12,957 bases of DNA from positions 1-12,957 of the forward strand of contig JAKPQU010000381.1 of NCBI GenBank assembly GCA_029555925.1, in the 5' to 3' direction. Shown here in pieces: positions 6,468 to 12,957 of the stretch (its first letter is position 1; every line of letters starts with the position of its first letter). Made by a program: the position numbers and the translations under genes. The DNA is from Bacillota bacterium. GTDB lineage: Bacteria > Eremiobacterota > SpSt-956 > JAKJGF01. Below the pieces are notes generated by a model that was not told the origin of the DNA, made no database searches, and worked only from the letters and a program-made list of their open reading frames with translations.

Positions 6468-7790
6468 ATGAAAAAAACGTTGTGCCTTATATTCTTTACT
6501 AGTGTCTTAGTACTGTGTAATCTTATTTATACCTATGCCGGCACAGTAGAAATGAAACATCTTACAGTATCAGACATCCTTAAGGAAATGAATTTATTAA
6601 AAGATAAGCTTTCTTCTATGGATATATATACGGAACCAGTCGAAAAAGGTTATTTACAGATAGAAAAATATGTTAAAGATGGAAAAAATATTATAGTAAA
6701 AACTATGTTTAATAAAAACGGCGATGTAATATCCCGTGATAAATATGTTTCTTTTCTAAATCAATTAATATGGGAGCATGAAGAAAAAGGGTCTGAACAT
6801 TTTATAATAAGTACAGGAAAAAATGGTATTTTAAACAGAGAAGATATCACTTTTGCATCTCTTCCCACATTTACGCCTTCACCTGCTGCACCACAGATTA
6901 CCCCTGTCCCCGTCATAACTCCCGCACAGCAGATTAAACCGTTAGCTACGCCGACAGTTCATATTTCTTCTACTCCTTTTAGTACTGTTAAATCAAGAGA
7001 AAAAGTAATATTCGTATCCGATCTTGATGGTTTTATGAATATATATACCATTAATCCTGACGGTTCCGAGCTTTATAAAATAACAAAAGAAAAATACGAA
7101 AAAGCTTTCCCTGCCATATCTCCTGACGGAATGAAAATAATATATTCAGGAAATAAGGACGGAATATGGAGTATTTATACAATAAACCTTGACGGCACTG
7201 GTGAAAAAAGAATAACAAACAGCGGAAGTAATGATATTATGCCATGTTTTATAGATAAGAATAATATTATATTTCAATCCTTCCGTGATAGGAAACCTGC
7301 CATATACAGAATGGCTCTTGATACAAAAAAACTTTCCCTTCTTACAGCTGATTTTGCTCTGGCTATTCACCCCGTCCTGTACCCTGACAGAAAAAAATTC
7401 ATATTTGTAGGAGAGAGAGACGGTAACAGCGAACTTTATAGTATGGACATAGACGGTAAAAATCTTAAAATATTAACCCACAGCGGTTTTGAAAAATCTT
7501 TTCCTTCCATATCACCAGACGGAAAAAAGATTGTTTTCTGCGGAAACAGCAACGGCCTGTGGAGTCTATATACTCTGTCACAGGGGGGACAGAAGAAAAT
7601 CAATACAGGTTTTAAAGAGAGTGCCTGCCCCTCCTGGACATGTGACGGAAAATATATAGTTTTTCAGGCACTTGAACAGGGAAATATACGTTTGTTTAAG
7701 ATAAATCCATCGGCAGAAAAGCCTGTGAAATTGACAGATAATAACAGCGATAGCATTCAGGCAAAATGCCAATTTATAACGGTGAAGTGA
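6468..7790 (+). CDS. Exported TolB-like (PD40 repeat) beta-propeller protein
   Basis: A 440-residue protein. Residues 1-24 are a signal peptide (MKK, hydrophobic core, cleavage near TYAG). Residues 26-130 form a small domain I do not recognise. A Pro/Thr-rich linker (133-172) leads to six PD40/WD40-like blades (about 178-435) with recurring SPDG-type turns (SPDGMK at 218, YPDRKK at 305, SPDGKK at 349, TCDGK at 391) and IYTIN/LYSMD strands. This is the repeat type of the TolB C-terminal propeller, but the TolB N-terminal domain is not evident, so a true Tol-Pal role is not claimed. It should be periplasmic or surface-exposed and bind protein or glycan partners. GAGAGG lies five bases before the ATG. 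It converges on the TPR/HEAT gene, with 34 bases between the stops. Confidence 0.85.
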   Translation: MKKTLCLIFFTSVLVLCNLIYTYAGTVEMKHLTVSDILKEMNLLKDKLSSMDIYTEPVEKGYLQIEKYVKDGKNIIVKTMFNKNGDVISRDKYVSFLNQLIWEHEEKGSEHFIISTGKNGILNREDITFASLPTFTPSPAAPQITPVPVITPAQQIKPLATPTVHISSTPFSTVKSREKVIFVSDLDGFMNIYTINPDGSELYKITKEKYEKAFPAISPDGMKIIYSGNKDGIWSIYTINLDGTGEKRITNSGSNDIMPCFIDKNNIIFQSFRDRKPAIYRMALDTKKLSLLTADFALAIHPVLYPDRKKFIFVGERDGNSELYSMDIDGKNLKILTHSGFEKSFPSISPDGKKIVFCGNSNGLWSLYTLSQGGQKKINTGFKESACPSWTCDGKYIVFQALEQGNIRLFKINPSAEKPVKLTDNNSDSIQAKCQFITVK

Positions 7791-7824
7791 AAACTCATTC
7801 AAAAAATTCTGATTTACCGGTCAG

Positions 7825-9489
7825 TTAATATTTTTTAAAGAAGATAGCTTTTAGTTTTGTAAGAGCTGTTTTCTTATAGCCCAGTTTTGCAAGAGCTTCA
7901 TCTGCAGCTCTACAGATTTCCTGATCTTTTTCTGTCAAATAGTCACATAAATGTTTTATAGCTTTTTTATCCCCCATATCTCCAAGGGCTTTTATAGCAC
8001 TTATTTTTAATTTACTATTACTATCTTTCAAAGCTCCTATAAGTAAATCAACTGTTTGAGATTCCTTATATGCGTCTTCTGTTAAAATAGAAATTATATT
8101 TATTTTGAGATCAATATCTGTAGCTTTATCAAATATTTTATAAAGGGGTTTTACTATTTTCTTATCACCTTTTGTTGCCAGGATCGGAACTACGGAAGGC
8201 CACTGAGATTTGTCACATGACTCAGCATATTCTATTATAGGATCTATTATTCTGGGATCATTAAATCTGGCCAGTCCTGTAAAAGCTGCACTGCAGACAA
8301 AACTGTCTTTATCTTTCAGGGCCTTTATCAATAGATCTATAGCTCTCGGATCCATCATTTCTCCCAGAATGGATGCGCATGTTTCTCTGATAGCAGGATC
8401 TTCGTCTTTTTCCAGACCTTCCATAATTACATACAAGGCTCTTTTATCTCCGGTTTTCCCAAGCGTAATAGCAGCCTGAGTCCTTACTGTTCTGTTCGGA
8501 TCCTTAAGAGCTTCTACCAGTACTTCTACTACTTTTTCTCCGTCTGAAGGCTTTAGATTTGATATGGCAAGATAACGTTTATTATAATCTTCATGTTCTC
8601 TGACTATATATATATACATATCTGTTCTGTCAGGGATCTGATCAACGTAAGGCTCTTTTTTCTCTTTTACCTCTGGTGCTTTTTCTGTTGAAACCTTGGC
8701 AGGAGCGGGACTGGCAAGAGAAGGTGCAAAAGGATCTACTTCGTCTTCACTGAATGAAAGTTCTATAGCAGGTAAATGAAGACCTATTACTTCCATATCT
8801 TCCGGAGGAGGGGTATCGTCATCACTCTCAACAGGATCTTCCTTTACCGGTATAATCTTTGAAGTATTTTTTTTGCCAGATAGTTCAGAAGAAAGAGTCG
8901 AATACTTCTGAACCTTTTCTTGATTGCCTCTTTTACTATATATTTCTACAAGTTTATCATAAAAACCTATAGCTTCTTTCTTATTTTCCTTTACAGAATC
9001 CATTTCTACCAGGAATTCATAAGGTTCAGGTACATTGGGATCAATCTTGATTACCTTTCTGTAGGCTATAATAGCGGAAGCCTGATCACCTTTTTTAGAA
9101 AGGGTCTCTCCAAGTTTAATAAGAGCAGTTATATTTGAAATCTCACGCTTCAAAACATCTCTATAATATTTTTCTGCATGATCAAAAGATCCCTGTTTGA
9201 AATGCATATCTCCCATGATACGATAGGAATCTACGTCGTCAGGAGCTATACGTACAAGGTTTTTAATGATATTTTTAACGTCTTCGTATTTATCAACAGC
9301 TATATATTCTTCTGCCAGATCTTTAAATTGCTGAATCGCTTCTTTTATTTTACCGAGCTTCACATCCATTTCTGCCAGTTCCTGCCGGAGGCCAAGATTT
9401 CCCAGCCGATTACCACATTCATTACAGAAAGGTTGAAGGATAGAATTCTGGTGTTTACATTTAAGGCAAGGTAACATTATACTTAACAT
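7825..9489 (-). CDS. Zinc-ribbon TPR and HEAT-repeat scaffold protein
   Basis: A 554-residue all-helical scaffold. Residues 8-25 form a zinc ribbon (C8, C11, C22, C25), with the same Cys spacing as in the kinase of this window. Residues about 35-200 hold TPR-like helix pairs (for example SFDHAEKYYRDVLK, DQASAIIAYRKVIKIDP). A Pro/Glu/Asp-rich linker covers about 205-285. Residues about 303-540 are HEAT or PBS-lyase-like repeats with the typical LIKALKDKD, ALGDMGDKKA and LGKTGDKRA pattern. No catalytic residues, signal peptide or membrane helix are seen, so it is probably a cytoplasmic protein-interaction platform. The start is ambiguous: ATG at 9489 directly abuts AGAGGGG, while ATG at 9477 (four residues shorter) is 12 bases from it. 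Both keep the zinc ribbon. Confidence 0.88.
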   Translation of the reverse strand: MLSIMLPCLKCKHQNSILQPFCNECGNRLGNLGLRQELAEMDVKLGKIKEAIQQFKDLAEEYIAVDKYEDVKNIIKNLVRIAPDDVDSYRIMGDMHFKQGSFDHAEKYYRDVLKREISNITALIKLGETLSKKGDQASAIIAYRKVIKIDPNVPEPYEFLVEMDSVKENKKEAIGFYDKLVEIYSKRGNQEKVQKYSTLSSELSGKKNTSKIIPVKEDPVESDDDTPPPEDMEVIGLHLPAIELSFSEDEVDPFAPSLASPAPAKVSTEKAPEVKEKKEPYVDQIPDRTDMYIYIVREHEDYNKRYLAISNLKPSDGEKVVEVLVEALKDPNRTVRTQAAITLGKTGDKRALYVIMEGLEKDEDPAIRETCASILGEMMDPRAIDLLIKALKDKDSFVCSAAFTGLARFNDPRIIDPIIEYAESCDKSQWPSVVPILATKGDKKIVKPLYKIFDKATDIDLKINIISILTEDAYKESQTVDLLIGALKDSNSKLKISAIKALGDMGDKKAIKHLCDYLTEKDQEICRAADEALAKLGYKKTALTKLKAIFFKKY

Positions 9490-9516
9490 CCCCTCTTAAC
9501 CGGTAAGTTATTTTAC

Positions 9517-9545
9517 ATTATACTATATTTCTATAGTGGAAACAA
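9517..9545 (-). promoter_or_regulatory. Sigma-70 promoter of the TPR/HEAT gene
   Basis: On the minus strand TTGTTT (9540-9545) and a perfect TATAAT (9517-9522) are 17 bases apart, giving a leader of about 20-30 bases. It lies between this gene and the stop of the NlpC/P60 gene upstream, so the TPR/HEAT gene can be transcribed on its own. Confidence 0.6.
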
Positions 9546-9572
9546 ATATTTTGAATAAAAGGTGAATAAAAT

Positions 9573-10025
9573 TTATACAGAGAATTTATCAAATTCTATT
9601 CTTCTACCTTCAAAGAATTTTTCCCCCTTATGATATGTAGCAAGAGATTGCTTCTCTACAGGGCCGTCGATAGTAGATCTGTGAATGAATTCTCCGTTGC
9701 CGCAGTAAATTCCTGTATGAGTTATTGTTCCATCAGGCCAGTTACCATAAGTATTCTTAAAGAAAACTATATCTCCCGGCACAAGGTCCGAGACTCTGTC
9801 GATTTTTGTCCCTATATCATCTCCTGCAAGGGAATTGGCATAACTTTCATCAGTAGGGAAATAATTGTCGGAAGGTTTTTCTGTAACGCCAAGCTCTATA
9901 CCTGCAAGAGAAAAAATCTTTCTTACAAAATAAGCACACTGCTCGTTCTGGCCGGGGTTGAATTCTTTACCTTCCCATTTCAGGGCAACAGAAAGAACCT
10001 TTTGAGAAAGAGATTTTTCGGACAT
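9573..10025 (-). CDS. NlpC/P60-family cysteine hydrolase
   Basis: A 150-residue single-domain protein. The family signature is clear: Cys30 in NEQCAYFVRKIF (nucleophile), a GDIVFF strand at 84-89, His103 in THTGIYCGNG (the family's HVGIY position) and His115 in FIHRS as the likely third residue. Family members usually cleave D-Glu to diamino-acid bonds in peptidoglycan peptides, and some act on other amides. There is no signal peptide, membrane helix or SH3/LysM domain, so the protein is either cytoplasmic (recycling, or a toxin/tail-type enzyme) or exported by an unrecognised route. AGGAG lies five bases before the ATG. The gene is on the same strand as the TPR/HEAT gene, with 83 bases between. 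Its leader is made of repeat elements. Confidence 0.88.
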   Translation of the reverse strand: MSEKSLSQKVLSVALKWEGKEFNPGQNEQCAYFVRKIFSLAGIELGVTEKPSDNYFPTDESYANSLAGDDIGTKIDRVSDLVPGDIVFFKNTYGNWPDGTITHTGIYCGNGEFIHRSTIDGPVEKQSLATYHKGEKFFEGRRIEFDKFSV

Positions 10026-10039
10026 AATTGCTCCTTTTA

Positions 10040-10121
10040 CAGTTATCAGTTATCAGTTACCAGTTACTGGTTACCGGTTATAGAGGTCATTATTTATTGA
10101 TAGTTATGAAACTAACTATAA
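10040..10121 (-). repeat. MITE-like intergenic element C with CAGTTAY heptamers
   Basis: Positions 10083-10121, read on the minus strand, match the first 39 bases of element A (1805-1843) at 37 of 39 positions. Next to this conserved end lie six in-register heptamers: CAGTTAT (10040), CAGTTAT (10047), CAGTTAC (10054), CAGTTAC (10061), TGGTTAC (10068) and CGGTTAT (10075). The heptamers differ from those of element A although the end is conserved. The array reaches to within a few bases of the NlpC/P60 ribosome-binding site. A second end like that of element A is not seen. Confidence 0.75.
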
Positions 10122-10148
10122 CTGGTCACTGGTCACTGGTCACTGATT
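10121..10148. repeat. ACTGGTC heptamer array
   Basis: Three exact ACTGGTC units (10121, 10128, 10135) and one degenerate unit ACTGATT (10142) abut the conserved end of element C. ACTGGTCACTG (10121-10131) is complementary to CAGTTACCAGT (10054-10064) at 10 of 11 positions, so the two arrays can fold around the 39-base core. Confidence 0.8.
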
Positions 10149-10177
10149 ATTATATGCTTTTTATAATCGTAATACAA
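10149..10177 (-). promoter_or_regulatory. Sigma-70 promoter of the NlpC/P60 gene
   Basis: On the minus strand TTGTAT (10172-10177) and a perfect TATAAT (10149-10154) are 17 bases apart. Transcription would begin near 10142, at the edge of the ACTGGTC array. The leader of about 117 bases would then be almost wholly repeat sequence. Confidence 0.5.
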
Positions 10178-10220
10178 TAAGCAGGATTTAATTTTTTAAA
10201 AGTTGAATATTATAGATAAA

Positions 10221-10312
10221 TTATAGTTAATTTCATAGTAATGGGTAAATCGTAATGCGTGGTGCCTATGGATTAAACCTGTTACGAACAGAGTAAATTA
10301 TGGTATAAACTT
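10221..10312 (+). repeat. Short decayed copy of the MITE-like element (B)
   Basis: TTATAGTTAATTTCATA (10221-10237) matches the element A end at 16 of 17. It is followed by CGTAATG (10251), CGTGGTG (10258), CCTATGG (10265) and ATTAAAC (10272), in the same register as CGTAATG, CGTGATG, CGCAGGG, ATTAAAC of element A (1857-1884). GTTACG follows, but the long second heptamer arm is missing. The right end, near 10294-10312, is a degraded version of 1931-1951. The element runs up to the start codon of the small membrane protein. Confidence 0.65.
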
Positions 10313-10642
10313 ATGAACCAGTCATTTTCAACATTACCTCTTATAATAACTGTTATTTTATGTCTGGTCAGTTCAACAGTAATAGTTTATTACTTTGATG
10401 CAACAGGTAATCCAATATGGGATAAGCCGGCTTTAATACCTGCTGTAATAGTTATACCTCTGATATCAGTCGGATGGCTACCTTTGGGATTTTTTTCCCT
10501 TTATCTATATAAAAAAGAACAACCGGTTTTTGCTACTGTTTTATCTGCAATAACTCTTTTATGGATAATAGCCGTTATTGTAGCCATAGGAGGAATAATA
10601 AGATTTTTAATAGGAATGTCAAATAAGTTTCTTGGATTTTAA
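10313..10642 (+). CDS. Small membrane protein with three predicted helices
   Basis: A 109-residue hydrophobic protein of no family I recognise. Three membrane segments are visible at about 5-26, 40-64 and 73-98. A short loop follows the first (DATGNPIWDKP), and a charged loop follows the second (YKKEQP). The ATG is the only plausible start: the frame is closed by a stop at 10274-10276, and no other start codon lies between. No good Shine-Dalgarno sequence is visible, and the bases before the ATG belong to the decayed element B. Translation may therefore be weak, or the gene may have lost its original upstream region. It is followed after 150 bases by the cyclase gene, which has its own promoter candidates. 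Confidence 0.6.
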   Translation: MNQSFSTLPLIITVILCLVSSTVIVYYFDATGNPIWDKPALIPAVIVIPLISVGWLPLGFFSLYLYKKEQPVFATVLSAITLLWIIAVIVAIGGIIRFLIGMSNKFLGF

Positions 10643-10653
10643 TAATGGTTCAG

Positions 10654-10680
10654 CAGTTAGCTATCGGTTATCAACTAAAG
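10654..10680. repeat. Relic of a CAGTTAY-type heptamer array
   Basis: CAGTTAG, CTATCGG and TTATCAA follow each other in the gap between the small membrane protein and the cyclase. They look like degenerate heptamers of the kind at 10040-10081. The match is weak and could be chance. Confidence 0.3.
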
Positions 10681-10727
10681 ATTACAGGCCATATTTTATG
10701 ATATTTATTATGTAATTCTAATAAAAT

Positions 10728-10756
10728 TTGACCGGTACTATTTGAACTCTTAAACT
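10728..10756 (+). promoter_or_regulatory. Candidate promoter of the FHA-GAF-cyclase gene
   Basis: TTGACC (10728-10733) and TAAACT (10751-10756) are 17 bases apart. An overlapping alternative is TTGAAC (10742-10747) with TATAAA (10764-10769), 16 bases apart. Either would give a short leader before the ATG at 10793. Confidence 0.4.
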
Positions 10757-10792
10757 GAGCTCTTATAAATTTTTAATGAAGGTGAATATTAT

Positions 10793-12457
10793 ATGTTTTT
10801 ATTTTCGGAAGAATATGATCAGAATAACAGACCTGTATGTAAATTAACGGGTTATGAAGGACCTTTAAAAGGTAACACTTTTATTCTCTCTTCATCTTCT
10901 ACAGGTATAGGGAGAAATAAAAACAACAATATAATAGTAAATGATGCCAAAGTATCGCGCCATCATGCCACTATAGATTTAATCGACGGGCTGTTATATA
11001 TTACCGACCTGAACAGTACTGCAGGCACCTATGTTAACGGTAAACGTATAACAAGAGCAATCCTTAAAAATGGAGACAGGATTCAGTTCTACCTCGTCGA
11101 TGAAAATGACAGGAAAATAGAAGAGAAAAAAACAGAACTCAGTGAAACCCATATTATTGACAGAAAGGTATCTGTCGGTATGGCAGCAAATATAAAGGAT
11201 TTTCTGAGTCACGATAAAACAAAATGGCTTTCTACATTGAAACTTTCAGACAGAGAAGAACACCAGAGAGATAAGAAAAAACTGGAGATTTTACTTTCAG
11301 CCAGTACTGCTCTGAGCAAACCGGAAAGGATAGAAGTTAAGATAGAAGAAATACTGTCTGTTTTATTTGAAATAATGGATCTTGACAGGGCAGCCATATG
11401 GATACTGGACAGGGATATTTCCGGTAATGTTATAAAAACAGCACATCTGGAACCGGTTTTTAAATATAAAATTTTTAGAAAGCGTTATGACCTTCAGGGA
11501 GAAGAGGAACCGGTATTTAGTATGAGCATAATAAATAAGGTATTGCTGGAAGAAGAGGGATTACTGGTTAAAGATGCCCTGAAGGATGAACACTTTAAAA
11601 GTGCCATGAGTGTGAAGGTTCATGGCATAAGAACATGTGTCTGTGTCCCCCTGAAAACACAGGATAATCTTTTAGGTGTTTTATATGCGGATGCTCAGAG
11701 GCCTGTTGACAGATTTACAGAGGAAGATTTGAAATTCGTTACTGCCTTTACTGCACAGGCAGCCGTAGCTGTGGAGAATTCTCTCCTTCATCAAAAAATA
11801 GAGGATGACGCAAAGGTAAGAAGCCGTTTTGAGCGATTCTTCTCTCCCAATACCATTGATACTCTTATCAGGGAACCTGCATATGTGGGCAAGGGAGGAG
11901 AAGAAATGTGTGTGACAATTCTTTTCAGTGACATAAGAAATTATACGGAACTTTCGGGAAAGAAAAATCCCGTAGAAGTGGCCAATATGCTCAATGAATA
12001 TTTTCCGCCTATGGTAAAAATAGTCTTCAGTAAAGACGGAACCCTTGAAAAATATATAGGAGATGCCCTTATGGCCATATGGGGGGCGCCTGTGCCGGGA
12101 GATGATCATGCCCTTATGTCAGTCCTTGCTGCAATAGATATGCAAAAAGCGGTAAGAGAACTTAATAGCAGGTGGAGGAAAGCAGGAAAAATCACAATAG
12201 ATATAGGAATCGGAATAAACACAGGTATGTCTTTTGTAGGTAATATAGGCGATGATGAATATCTTCAATATGCCGCCATAGGAGATGCTACAAATCTGTC
12301 TGCCAGGCTTTGTTCCTGTGCTGCTCCCGGAGAAATACTGGTTTCCGAATATACATATAATATACTGAAACATTCACAGATAAAATTTCAGGAACTAGAA
12401 AGTGTACCTCTCAAGGGATATGCCGGAAGGATCAGGAGATTCAAAGTTGTTTTTTAA
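10793..12457 (+). CDS. FHA-GAF class III adenylate/guanylate cyclase
   Basis: A 554-residue soluble signalling enzyme. The FHA domain (about 15-105) has Gly40-Arg41, SRHH (55-58), NS (74-75) and GTYVNG (78-83), the residues that bind phosphothreonine peptides. A helical linker leads to a GAF domain (about 170-330), a likely ligand sensor or dimer interface. FERFFSPNTIDTLI (346-359) connects to the cyclase domain (about 372-554). The cyclase site looks complete: metal-binding Asp380 (FSDIRNYT) and Asp424 (KYIGD), Lys420 and Asp498 at the base-specifying positions (which favours ATP), and Asn501 and Arg505 (NLSAR) for the transition state. The product is therefore probably cAMP. No membrane helix is present. 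GAAGGTG lies about eight bases before the ATG. A Hanks kinase in the same window could supply the phosphothreonine ligand. Confidence 0.94.
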   Translation: MFLFSEEYDQNNRPVCKLTGYEGPLKGNTFILSSSSTGIGRNKNNNIIVNDAKVSRHHATIDLIDGLLYITDLNSTAGTYVNGKRITRAILKNGDRIQFYLVDENDRKIEEKKTELSETHIIDRKVSVGMAANIKDFLSHDKTKWLSTLKLSDREEHQRDKKKLEILLSASTALSKPERIEVKIEEILSVLFEIMDLDRAAIWILDRDISGNVIKTAHLEPVFKYKIFRKRYDLQGEEEPVFSMSIINKVLLEEEGLLVKDALKDEHFKSAMSVKVHGIRTCVCVPLKTQDNLLGVLYADAQRPVDRFTEEDLKFVTAFTAQAAVAVENSLLHQKIEDDAKVRSRFERFFSPNTIDTLIREPAYVGKGGEEMCVTILFSDIRNYTELSGKKNPVEVANMLNEYFPPMVKIVFSKDGTLEKYIGDALMAIWGAPVPGDDHALMSVLAAIDMQKAVRELNSRWRKAGKITIDIGIGINTGMSFVGNIGDDEYLQYAAIGDATNLSARLCSCAAPGEILVSEYTYNILKHSQIKFQELESVPLKGYAGRIRRFKVVF

Positions 12458-12524
12458 TTTTTTAACTCTAATTACTGATAACGGTAAATATGCCCCTGAT
12501 TGATTACTGTTTTGTGGTAGTTGT

Positions 12525-12559
12525 TTCCGGGTGTCGGATTAAGAAGATTAAACCCGGAA
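12525..12559. terminator. Possible hairpin between convergent genes
   Basis: TTCCGGGT (12525-12532) is perfectly complementary to ACCCGGAA (12552-12559), with a 19-base loop. It lies between the convergent stops at 12457 and 12592 and could stop transcription from either side. No clear T-run follows on the plus strand. Confidence 0.35.
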
Positions 12560-12591
12560 CCCAATAAAAAGGTTGAACTTGTTTCAAAGTT

Positions 12592-12957
12592 TTAATGTAA
12601 TTCTTCCCACGTATTAACTACTATTTTTGTCTTTATTTCAGATGAAGCAAGAAGTTTTTCGTAATTTCTGGAATGAATTATAGTAAAATCTCCTTTGTCC
12701 TTTGGACTGACGAGCTTTATTTTTATATTTCCGGCATCAGGATTGACAGGGCCTGTACCGTCCAGATTATTCGGATCTGTAACGACAAGGGCGCCTGTTA
12801 TGAGTATATCAGGGGCATATATGTCACCTGAAACCTTCTGTACAGGACCAGGTGTTGTCGAAGCATTACCTCTCAGAGATTGTTCGTATTTTACCAGTGT
12901 ATTATACATATAATTGTTCAAAGCGCTTCCACCTGGGAAATATCCGTTGGCAATTAT
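12592..12957 (-). CDS. C-terminal part of an unrecognised protein, possibly pilin-like
   Basis: The frame is open to the window edge, so only the last 121 residues are seen (stop TAA at 12592-12594). An in-frame TTG at 12921 is not a convincing start: coding sequence continues upstream (FPGGSALNNY) and no ribosome-binding site is visible. The fragment is mostly beta-like, with a Gly/Pro/Asn-rich middle (VSGDIYAPDILITGALVV, then DPNNLDGTGPVNPDAG) and a charged end (HSRNYEKLLASSEIKTKIVVNTWEELH). It loosely resembles the C-terminal region of surface or PilX-like pilus proteins, but this is a guess. It converges with the cyclase gene. Confidence 0.6.
   Translation of the reverse strand: MIANGYFPGGSALNNYMYNTLVKYEQSLRGNASTTPGPVQKVSGDIYAPDILITGALVVTDPNNLDGTGPVNPDAGNIKIKLVSPKDKGDFTIIHSRNYEKLLASSEIKTKIVVNTWEELH

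Noticed and set aside
6468..6545. Lipoprotein signal in the TolB-like protein (LVLC at residues 14-17)
   Set aside because: The residue before Cys17 is Leu, where a small residue is needed, and a normal signal-peptidase site is visible near residue 24.
6468..7790. Calling the propeller protein TolB of the Tol-Pal system
   Set aside because: The N-terminal domain does not look like TolB and no tolA, tolQ, tolR or pal gene is nearby.
9630..10100. A 156-codon plus-strand ORF opposite the NlpC/P60 gene
   Set aside because: It overlaps a clear NlpC/P60 gene with intact motifs, has no ribosome-binding site, is rich in Cys, Ser and aromatic residues, and runs out into the heptamer array.
10040..10148. 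CRISPR-like or iteron origin interpretation of the heptamer arrays
   Set aside because: The units are seven bases with no spacers, differ between arrays and recur beside unrelated genes, with no replication gene nearby.
11681..12109. A 142-codon minus-strand ORF inside the cyclase gene
   Set aside because: It is antisense to conserved GAF and cyclase motifs and has Cys, His and aromatic-rich composition typical of a shadow frame.

Overview
The window is AT-rich bacterial DNA. It has Shine-Dalgarno sequences, sigma-70-type promoters with 16-18 bp spacers, and mostly single-gene transcription units separated by repeat-filled gaps. The gene set is rich in 'eukaryotic-like' signalling and scaffold proteins: a Hanks-type kinase with NHL repeats, an FHA-GAF-nucleotidyl cyclase, an SPFH (flotillin-like) protein, a TPR/HEAT protein and a TolB-like propeller. 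This suits a large-genome environmental bacterium. The sequence alone does not fix the phylum, and no rRNA, tRNA, transposase, CRISPR array or recognised defence system is present.

Layout. 1-330: tandem copies of a long hairpin element. 326-1624 (-): a protein with a papain-like Cys/His/Asp signature. 1625-2143: a repeat-rich gap. 2144-3946 (-): a zinc-ribbon Ser/Thr kinase with a six-bladed NHL propeller. 3947-4219: a divergent promoter region with one possible tiny ORF. 4220-6304 (+): an SPFH protein with internal repeats. 6330-6388: a heptamer hairpin. 6468-7790 (+): an exported TolB-like beta-propeller. 7825-9489 (-): a zinc-ribbon TPR/HEAT protein, convergent with the previous gene. 9573-10025 (-): an NlpC/P60 hydrolase. 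10040-10312: a divergent gap made almost wholly of mobile-looking repeats. 10313-10642 (+): a small three-helix membrane protein. 10793-12457 (+): an FHA-GAF-class III cyclase. 12592 to the window end (-): the C-terminal part of an unrecognised protein.

How the genes might work together (inference). The kinase could make phosphothreonine sites and the FHA domain of the cyclase could read them, linking phosphorylation to cyclic nucleotide production. The SPFH protein is divergent from the kinase and may scaffold membrane-linked signalling. The kinase and the TPR/HEAT protein start with the same zinc-ribbon spacing (CxxC-x10-CxxC), so they may share a partner or ancestry. None of this is proven by gene order, because most genes look separately transcribed.

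The most unusual content is between the genes. Three related intergenic elements (1805-1951, 10040-10121, 10221-10312) share a conserved end, up to 39 bp at 37/39 identity, but carry heptanucleotide tandem repeats whose unit differs between copies. Further heptamer arrays lie at 2050-2118 and 6330-6388. They resemble the short tandemly repeated heptamers known from cyanobacteria, here apparently attached to a MITE-like end. One of them forms the predicted 5' leader of the NlpC/P60 gene.
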